Assembly (NCBI RefSeq): GCF_902825155.1
Contig: NZ_CADEAG010000007.1
Location: 1-64,000, forward strand
Source: Bartonella taylorii 8TBB
GTDB taxonomy: Bacteria > Pseudomonadota > Alphaproteobacteria > Rhizobiales > Rhizobiaceae
DNA length: 64,000 nucleotides
Direction: 5' to 3'
Shown here: piece after piece, positions 58,869 to 64,000 of the stretch
Layout of the letters: each line of letters opens with the position of its first letter
How positions within the stretch are numbered: the first letter of the stretch is position 1
The notes under the pieces: generated by a model
What the model saw: the letters and a program-made list of their open reading frames with translations, nothing else
The model's database searches: none
What the model was told of the DNA's origin: nothing
Translations under genes and position numbers: made by a program

Positions 58869-59172
58869 TTTTAAAATCTATAGTAATGTTGCTTCTAATA
58901 GCTATAAAAGAACTTTTTTTAAAAAAATCTTTCACTCTATTAAAGAACCAGCTTTTATTGGAAGTGTAAATGGCAGTATATCAGGAGCAATCGCAGCAAT
59001 TCTTGCAACTTATGGTTATATTGCTCTGCCAGGATTTGGTCCAATTATCGCAATGGGTATAGGTATAGCATTTTCGATCGGAATAATAATTGGTGCAATG
59101 ATAGGATCAATAATGGGTATTTTGGTCGGTACATTTTGTGTTTTCATGGGAAATTTATACACATCACAATAA
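58846..59172 (+). CDS. Orphan glycine-zipper membrane protein
   Basis: 108 residues from the ATG at 58846 (MKEKNVIDFKIY), inside the end of the previous gene. Basic N-terminal third, then two hydrophobic helices rich in Gly and Ala with small-residue spacing (GSVNGSISGAIAAILATYGYIALPGFGPIIAMGIGIAFSIGIIIGAMIGSIMGILVG), a glycine-zipper pattern found in pore-forming peptides, bacteriocins, holins and oligomeric membrane proteins. No homologue recognised. Partner of the upstream secreted protein by overlap. Confidence 0.6.
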   Translation: MKEKNVIDFKIYSNVASNSYKRTFFKKIFHSIKEPAFIGSVNGSISGAIAAILATYGYIALPGFGPIIAMGIGIAFSIGIIIGAMIGSIMGILVGTFCVFMGNLYTSQ

Positions 59173-59603
59173 TTATTTCTTTGTATAAACTTCATAATAA
59201 AAAAATCGCGTTACCTTATGACCAAGGTATTAGCTAATTTATTAAAATTACTTACTTGATTTCTCATGAGACATTAAAAATCTCTGTTTTTTTAGAACCG
59301 TCTCTTGAATAAATGTAAGTGAAATATAATTATCAGTCTATAAAAGCTGCATTATTTAAGAGATATGAAATATTATTTTAGATATTCTTAGAAATGTGTA
59401 AAAAGAGTGACTTTGAACTTATAAAGTTTTCTCTCTTAATCATACTTTTTAAGCAAAGTATTGTTAGAATTATTTTAGAAAATAGCAAAACACGTATAAT
59501 ACAAAAACACTCTTTATCAAGCATAGCACTGCATTTACATTTTATACTTAATGTAAAGACTTTATCAAAATAAATATTTTTAAATTTATAAAAGTTGTTT
59601 AAA
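59173..59603. other. AT-rich spacer before sodC
   Basis: 431 bp. No gene, tRNA or repeat supported; holds the sodC promoter region. Confidence 0.4.
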
Positions 59604-60152
59604 ATGAATAGAAAAAAATACTCTATAAATAAAATTTTCCTTCCATTCTTAGCTTTACTAACGTTTTGCATTTATCATAATACTGTATTAGCAAAATCTA
59701 TAAAAGTAAAAATTTATGAGATACAAAAGAACAACATAAAGAACCCTATTGGTACAATTGAAATTGAAGAAAATGCACATGGTCTGATTTTTACACCAAA
59801 TTTGTCCACCTTACCGGAAGGTTTGCACGGCTTTCATGTGCATGAAAATCCTTCATGTGATACGAAAGAGGGTGTGATTGGTGGTGCTGCAGGTGGACAC
59901 TATGACCCGAACCATACTTATAAACATCTTGGACCTTATAATATGAATGGTCACTTGGGTGATTTACCTGTACTTTACGTCGATGATAAAGGCGATTCAA
60001 CAATGAGTGTTCTTGCTCCACGAATTAAAAAACTTTCAGAAATTACAGGGCGCTCGTTAATAATTCATATAGGGGGAGATAATCAATCCGATAAGCCATT
60101 ACCACTTGGCGGAGGTGGTGCACGTTTGGCGTGTGGTATTATAGAAGAATAA
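59604..60152 (+). CDS. sodC: Periplasmic Cu/Zn superoxide dismutase
   Basis: 182 residues, with a signal peptide (about 30 residues, cleavage near VLAKS). Copper/zinc ligands: GFHVHENPSC, GGHYDPNHTYKHLGPYNMNGHLGDLP and the late RSLIIHIGGDN; disulfide cysteines in NPSC and LACG. GGGGARLACGII is the bacterial SodC C-terminus. Disproportionates superoxide in the periplasm, often protective against host oxidative burst. Starts at the ATG at 59604. Convergent with sufT. Confidence 0.95.
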   Translation: MNRKKYSINKIFLPFLALLTFCIYHNTVLAKSIKVKIYEIQKNNIKNPIGTIEIEENAHGLIFTPNLSTLPEGLHGFHVHENPSCDTKEGVIGGAAGGHYDPNHTYKHLGPYNMNGHLGDLPVLYVDDKGDSTMSVLAPRIKKLSEITGRSLIIHIGGDNQSDKPLPLGGGGARLACGIIEE

Positions 60153-60273
60153 GACTGACATCACGATGAACTATGAAACTATAAGATTCTCTATAATAGT
60201 AGATTGTCCTTAAATTTAAATGATTGCAGAAAATCAATAAATTTACTTATAAATGCATTAAATAAGAATAGTA

Positions 60274-60675
60274 TCAGTACCATCCGACAGCAATTTGCGC
60301 TTCTTCTGACATACAATCAGGTGTCCATGGTGGATCAAACGTCATGGTGACTTCAACATGTGAAATACCTTCAACTGCGCTTACAGCATTTTCTACCCAT
60401 CCTGGCATTTCACCAGCAACGGGGCACCCTGGTGCTGTGAGTGTCATTTCAATTTTTACTGAACGATCATCTTCAATATCAATACGATAAATCAATCCTA
60501 GCTCATAAATATCAGCAGGAATTTCCGGATCATAAACTGTTTTAAGAGCAGCAATAATATCATTGGTCATACGATCAATTTCATCTGCCGGAATTGTTGA
60601 TATATAGGATTTTTTATTTTCCCTTACAGTTTCAACAGATTCTGTAGAATGATGCTCTTCAATTGATTTAGCCAT
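60274..60675 (-). CDS. sufT: SUF-associated DUF59 protein SufT
   Basis: 133 residues. DUF59/MIP18 domain: TNDIIAALKTVYDPEIPADIYELGLIYRIDIED, MTLTAPGCPVAGEMPGWVENAV with the conserved Cys, and VEVTMTFDPPWTPDCMSEEAQIAVGWY. Involved in Fe-S cluster maturation or transfer. Overlaps sufS by 8 bp. The A-type carrier often found after sufT is not between it and sodC. Confidence 0.93.
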   Translation of the reverse strand: MAKSIEEHHSTESVETVRENKKSYISTIPADEIDRMTNDIIAALKTVYDPEIPADIYELGLIYRIDIEDDRSVKIEMTLTAPGCPVAGEMPGWVENAVSAVEGISHVEVTMTFDPPWTPDCMSEEAQIAVGWY

Positions 60676-61912
60676 TAAAAAATGTCCTTGCTTTTTCTAA
60701 TGCTTCGACTAACTGGTCAATGTCTTCATGATTACTATACATGGCTAATGATGCACGACAAGCAGATATTAAACCAAAATGTTGTAATAAAGGTTGTGCA
60801 CAATGCGTTCCTGCACGTATAGCAACACCTTGCCTATCAATAAACATAGCGATGTCATGCGCATGAATGCCTTCTATTTCAAAAGATATAATAGTGCCTT
60901 TATGAGGAGAACGGCCGTAAATACACAATGATTTAACCGTTTCAAGTCTTTCATGTGCATAGGATAAAAGCGCTTTTTCATGTGCGTGAATAGCATTTCT
61001 ATCTTTTTTCTCTATATAATCAATAGCAGCCGCCAATCCAATGGCTTCAGCTATAGGAGGAGTGCCCGCTTCAAAGCGATAAGGGGGAGCATTATAAAAA
61101 ACCTTATCAATAGTTACATCCTCAATCATTTCCCCTCCCCCTTGAAAAGGGTGCATTTCCTCTAGCCTATATTCTTTACCATAAAGAACGCCAATACCTG
61201 TAGGACCATAAAGCTTATGTCCCGTAAAGACGTACCAGTCACAATCAAGGTTTTGCACATCAACTGTTAAATGTACAGCAGCCTGAGAACCATCAACAAG
61301 AACAGGAATACCATTTTGGTGCGCTAGCTTAACAATCTCTTTAACAGGAGTAATAGTCCCCAATATATTGGACATATGCGTAATAGCAACAAGCTTCGTT
61401 CTATCAGTTAAAGCCTTTCTAAAATCTTCAATATGTAAGATACCATTCTCATCCACTGGTACAAACACAAGTTTAACACCTTTTTGTTCACGAATAAAAT
61501 GCCACGGAATAATATTGGAATGATGTTCCATAATAGTGAGAACAATTTCATCACCTTTATTTAATTTTGACATCCCCCAACCATAAGCAACGGTATTAAT
61601 AGCTTCTGTCGCACTTTTCGTAAAAACAATTTCTTTCACAGTTTGAGCATTTAAAAAAGCACGAACCGTTTCGCGAGCATTTTCATAAGATTGTGTTGCT
61701 GCATTCGATAAAAAATGTATCCCTCGATGCACATTTGCATAACGACATTGATAGAAATTATTCATCGCATCAAGCACAGCTTGCGGTTTTTGAGCAGATG
61801 CACCACTATCAAGATAAGCCAATCGCTTACCATAAACACTATGGTGCAAAAGAGGAAAATCATGCCGAATTGCTTCTACATCATAATTTAATGTTTGTAC
61901 GTTATTTCCCAT
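60668..61912 (-). CDS. sufS: Cysteine desulfurase SufS
   Basis: 414 residues from the ATG at 61912 (MGNNVQTLNYDVEAIRHDFPLL), which has AAGG upstream. PLP enzyme taking sulfur from cysteine: EHHSNIIPWHF, PLP-Lys in FTGHKLYGPTGIGVLYG, catalytic Cys in RAGTHCAQPLLQHFG near residue 365. Group II (SufS/CsdB). Eight bp after sufD, overlapped by sufT. SufE partner not in the window. Confidence 0.96.
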   Translation of the reverse strand: MGNNVQTLNYDVEAIRHDFPLLHHSVYGKRLAYLDSGASAQKPQAVLDAMNNFYQCRYANVHRGIHFLSNAATQSYENARETVRAFLNAQTVKEIVFTKSATEAINTVAYGWGMSKLNKGDEIVLTIMEHHSNIIPWHFIREQKGVKLVFVPVDENGILHIEDFRKALTDRTKLVAITHMSNILGTITPVKEIVKLAHQNGIPVLVDGSQAAVHLTVDVQNLDCDWYVFTGHKLYGPTGIGVLYGKEYRLEEMHPFQGGGEMIEDVTIDKVFYNAPPYRFEAGTPPIAEAIGLAAAIDYIEKKDRNAIHAHEKALLSYAHERLETVKSLCIYGRSPHKGTIISFEIEGIHAHDIAMFIDRQGVAIRAGTHCAQPLLQHFGLISACRASLAMYSNHEDIDQLVEALEKARTFFNG

Positions 61913-61920
61913 TTTGTACC

Positions 61921-63189
61921 TTAAACATTTTTTTCTAACCACGTACTCATAATATTTTCCAAAATAGTTTGAATATTATCCTGCTTAATGTCTTCAATAA
62001 GCTCGAAGACAAATCCTTTAATTAAAAGTGCACAAGCTGCTTTAAAAGGAATACCGCGCGCCATGAGATAAAAGAGATGATCATGATTAATGTTGGCAAC
62101 TGTCGCACCATGACCACATGCCACATCATCAGCAAAAATTTCTAATTCAGGTTTTGCATTAAATTCTGCATCATCTGAAAGAATAAGACTATTACAAGCC
62201 ATGCGCGCATCTGTTTTTTGCGCTTTTTGAGCAACGCGTATTATTCCTTGAAAAACACCAACTGCTTTATCCGTAACCACATTGCGTATAATTTCAGTTG
62301 AAGTTGATTTTTCTTCAACATGATGAACGTTCATTGTAAGATCGCTATGCGTTTGCCCCGATAGCAAATTTATTGCTCGTAATTGAAAATCAGCCTCTTC
62401 TCCCTGTAATTCAATATCAATTTCGTGTCGATTAAGTTGACTACCTATATTAATCACATAAAGCGATAATTTAGCTCCTTGACCAAGAACCGCACGAAAT
62501 CGGCCAAACTGTGTAGAACTGAAACCACGATTTCGAATAATTATCCATGTAATATCACTATAAGCCGCAATGTCTAAAGAAAATATCGAACTGACAAAGG
62601 TATCTTTATCATTACCAATCTGATGTTCAACAAACACAGCTTGACTGTTTTTATCAATTTTTATGTCTGAAAAAATGTGGGATTGCCCACCCATTTGAAT
62701 ATTTTGTAATTCGATGGGAACAGCTAACTTCGTATTTTCAGGAATGTGAAAAAGCCAACCATCCGTAACAAAAGCTGTATTTAATTGTCCAATAAAATCG
62801 TCATTAGAAATAATTTGATCTATCTTTACAGGATTTTCTTTTAATGCATCTGCAAGACGTTCTACTGTAATACTTTCCATGTTTGACGCTGTAGATGTTT
62901 TTCCATTCTTAATAGAAAAAACAATTCCTTCTGGAAATAAGGGATCAACAAATTTCCCATCATTTAGTTCTGAAAAATTATTAACAGATTTTAATAACGT
63001 GCGAAGATTCGTATAGTGCCAACTTTCGATTTTACGTGAAGGAAGCCGTGTATTTTGAAACAATTCAATAGCTCTCTTACGGACTGCCCGCACCGCCCTA
63101 TCGCCGGGTAAATTGCTTATAGATCGGTTGAAATTATTGAGTATATCTTTTTCAACCTCTAACAATTCTTGCTGTGCGTTCACGCTCAT
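61921..63189 (-). CDS. sufD: Fe-S scaffold subunit SufD
   Basis: 422 residues from the ATG at 63189 (MSVNAQQELLEVEK), with GAGG upstream; a TTG at 63204 is less likely. SufD beta-helix family: RKIESWHYTNLRTLLKS, the C-terminal VACGHGATVANINHDHLFYLMARGIPFKAACALLIKGFVFELIEDI with the His/Cys cluster region. Forms the SufBCD scaffold. Overlap context with sufC shows one operon. Confidence 0.96.
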   Translation of the reverse strand: MSVNAQQELLEVEKDILNNFNRSISNLPGDRAVRAVRKRAIELFQNTRLPSRKIESWHYTNLRTLLKSVNNFSELNDGKFVDPLFPEGIVFSIKNGKTSTASNMESITVERLADALKENPVKIDQIISNDDFIGQLNTAFVTDGWLFHIPENTKLAVPIELQNIQMGGQSHIFSDIKIDKNSQAVFVEHQIGNDKDTFVSSIFSLDIAAYSDITWIIIRNRGFSSTQFGRFRAVLGQGAKLSLYVINIGSQLNRHEIDIELQGEEADFQLRAINLLSGQTHSDLTMNVHHVEEKSTSTEIIRNVVTDKAVGVFQGIIRVAQKAQKTDARMACNSLILSDDAEFNAKPELEIFADDVACGHGATVANINHDHLFYLMARGIPFKAACALLIKGFVFELIEDIKQDNIQTILENIMSTWLEKNV

Positions 63190-63200
63190 ATTCAATGACC

Positions 63201-63956
63201 TCAAGCCGCTTCATGGATAATATCAGCATATCCATTTTGTTCTAAATAAAGTGCTAACGATTTATCGCCGCTTTTAATAATGCGTCCTTTATAAAGAACA
63301 TGTACCGTATCAGGGATAATATAATTAAGCAGACGTTGATAATGAGTAATAACCAAGAATGAACGCTTTGAATCTCGAAGTTTATTAACACCATCTGCAA
63401 CAATTTTTAACGCATCAATATCTAGACCAGAATCTGTTTCGTCTAAAATACAAAGTTTAGGTTCAAGAAGTGCCATTTGTAGAATTTCAGCTCGTTTTTT
63501 TTCTCCACCTGAAAAACCTACATTTAATGGACGTTTTAGCATGTTCATATCTATTTCAAGTTTTGAAGAAATCTCTTTAACATATTTTATAAATTCAGGA
63601 ATTTTAAGCTCTTCATCACCACGTGCTTTGCGTTGAGAATTCATCGCAACTTTTAAAAACTCCATCGTTGCTACTCCAGGTATTTCCATTGGATATTGAA
63701 ATGCAAGAAAAATACCATATGCCGCACGTTCTGCTGGATCCATGTCTAAAATGGATTGTCCATTGTAAAGAATATCACCTTCTATCACTTCATAATCCTC
63801 ACGACCAGCAAGCAAATAAGACAAAGTCGATTTTCCAGCTCCATTTTGTCCCATGATAGCAGCAACTTCACCATCTTGAATCGTCAAATTCAAACCGCGA
63901 ATAACTTCTGTATCGGTCCCAACAATCCGGGCACGTAAATTTTTTATCTCTAACAT
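63201..63956 (-). CDS. sufC: Fe-S assembly ATPase SufC
   Basis: 251 residues from the ATG at 63956 (AGGA upstream). ABC-type ATPase: Walker A GQNGAGKSTLSYLLAG, SufC-specific FLAFQYPMEIPGV, signature FSGGEKKRAEILQMAL, Walker B LCILDETDSGLDIDAL and the His switch VITHYQRLLNYI. Energises SufBD. The 44 bp to the window edge do not show the end of sufB, which is expected next. Confidence 0.96.
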   Translation of the reverse strand: MLEIKNLRARIVGTDTEVIRGLNLTIQDGEVAAIMGQNGAGKSTLSYLLAGREDYEVIEGDILYNGQSILDMDPAERAAYGIFLAFQYPMEIPGVATMEFLKVAMNSQRKARGDEELKIPEFIKYVKEISSKLEIDMNMLKRPLNVGFSGGEKKRAEILQMALLEPKLCILDETDSGLDIDALKIVADGVNKLRDSKRSFLVITHYQRLLNYIIPDTVHVLYKGRIIKSGDKSLALYLEQNGYADIIHEAA

Positions 63957-64000
63957 AATTAAATCCTGTTTTGGCCGTTTTACGTTAAGCACGCTCTTAC

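Overview
The window reads as chromosomal DNA of a Bartonella-like alphaproteobacterium (order Hyphomicrobiales/Rhizobiales). Visible support: low-GC, AT-rich spacers; many coding regions with alphaproteobacterial sequence character (biotin site EAMKTMN in AccB, a dihydroorotase-like pseudoenzyme paired with pyrB, phosphatidylcholine synthase, DUF3126 and DUF6163 family proteins, an UbiH-type monooxygenase, a sufC-sufD-sufS-sufT run); and reduced, gappy gene neighbourhoods. The genus is an inference; the order is much safer.

Layout. 1-721: end of a phage-like segment (YqaJ-type exonuclease cut by the window edge, and an AlpA-like DNA-binding protein) abutting the 3' end of a tRNA-Thr gene. 0.7-10.4 kb: accB-accC, a DsbA-like oxidoreductase, glpD, dusA, cobT, an Lrp-type regulator, a uracil-DNA-glycosylase-fold protein and a secreted/anchored thermonuclease. 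10.8-21.5 kb: a long minus-strand run rpmG, rnr, topA, dprA, plsY, a catalytically dead pyrC homologue and pyrB, with about 1.1 kb of decayed DNA between rpmG and rnr. 21.5-25.6 kb: an acyl-CoA-dehydrogenase-like gene, ruvX, gatC-gatA. 25.7-30.6 kb: a complete branched-chain amino-acid ABC transporter operon (livJ-H-M-G-F). 30.9-42.2 kb: double cold-shock protein, DUF192 protein, alpha/beta hydrolase, DUF3126, radC, map, sfsA, trmJ, murI, rpsD, ttcA, rimO, lexA. 43.1-45.6 kb: a tRNA-Lys gene followed by a heavily decayed prophage remnant (integrase, small packaging-type protein and large terminase pseudogenes). 46.0-53.8 kb: rlpA, a D,D-carboxypeptidase-like gene, tmk, holB, metG, tatD, a metallo-beta-lactamase-fold hydrolase and a small lipoprotein. 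54.2-57.9 kb: DUF6163, an enoyl-CoA hydratase/3-hydroxyisobutyryl-CoA hydrolase, pcs and a ubiquinone-type hydroxylase. 58.5-60.2 kb: two overlapping small membrane/secreted orphans and sodC. 60.3-64.0 kb: the suf Fe-S assembly operon running off the right edge.

Most of the window is core metabolism, translation and envelope maintenance. The points most worth a second look are: a LexA whose scissile Ala-Gly is Ala-Ser, a D,D-carboxypeptidase with altered second and third active-site motifs, the metal-site-less PyrC homologue, a roughly 60-bp relic of a livM-like gene far from the liv operon, the tRNA-Lys prophage graveyard, and the small glycine-zipper membrane protein overlapping a secreted orphan at 58.5-59.2 kb. 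I did not find a convincing wholly new multi-gene system; these are single-gene or relic-level anomalies.
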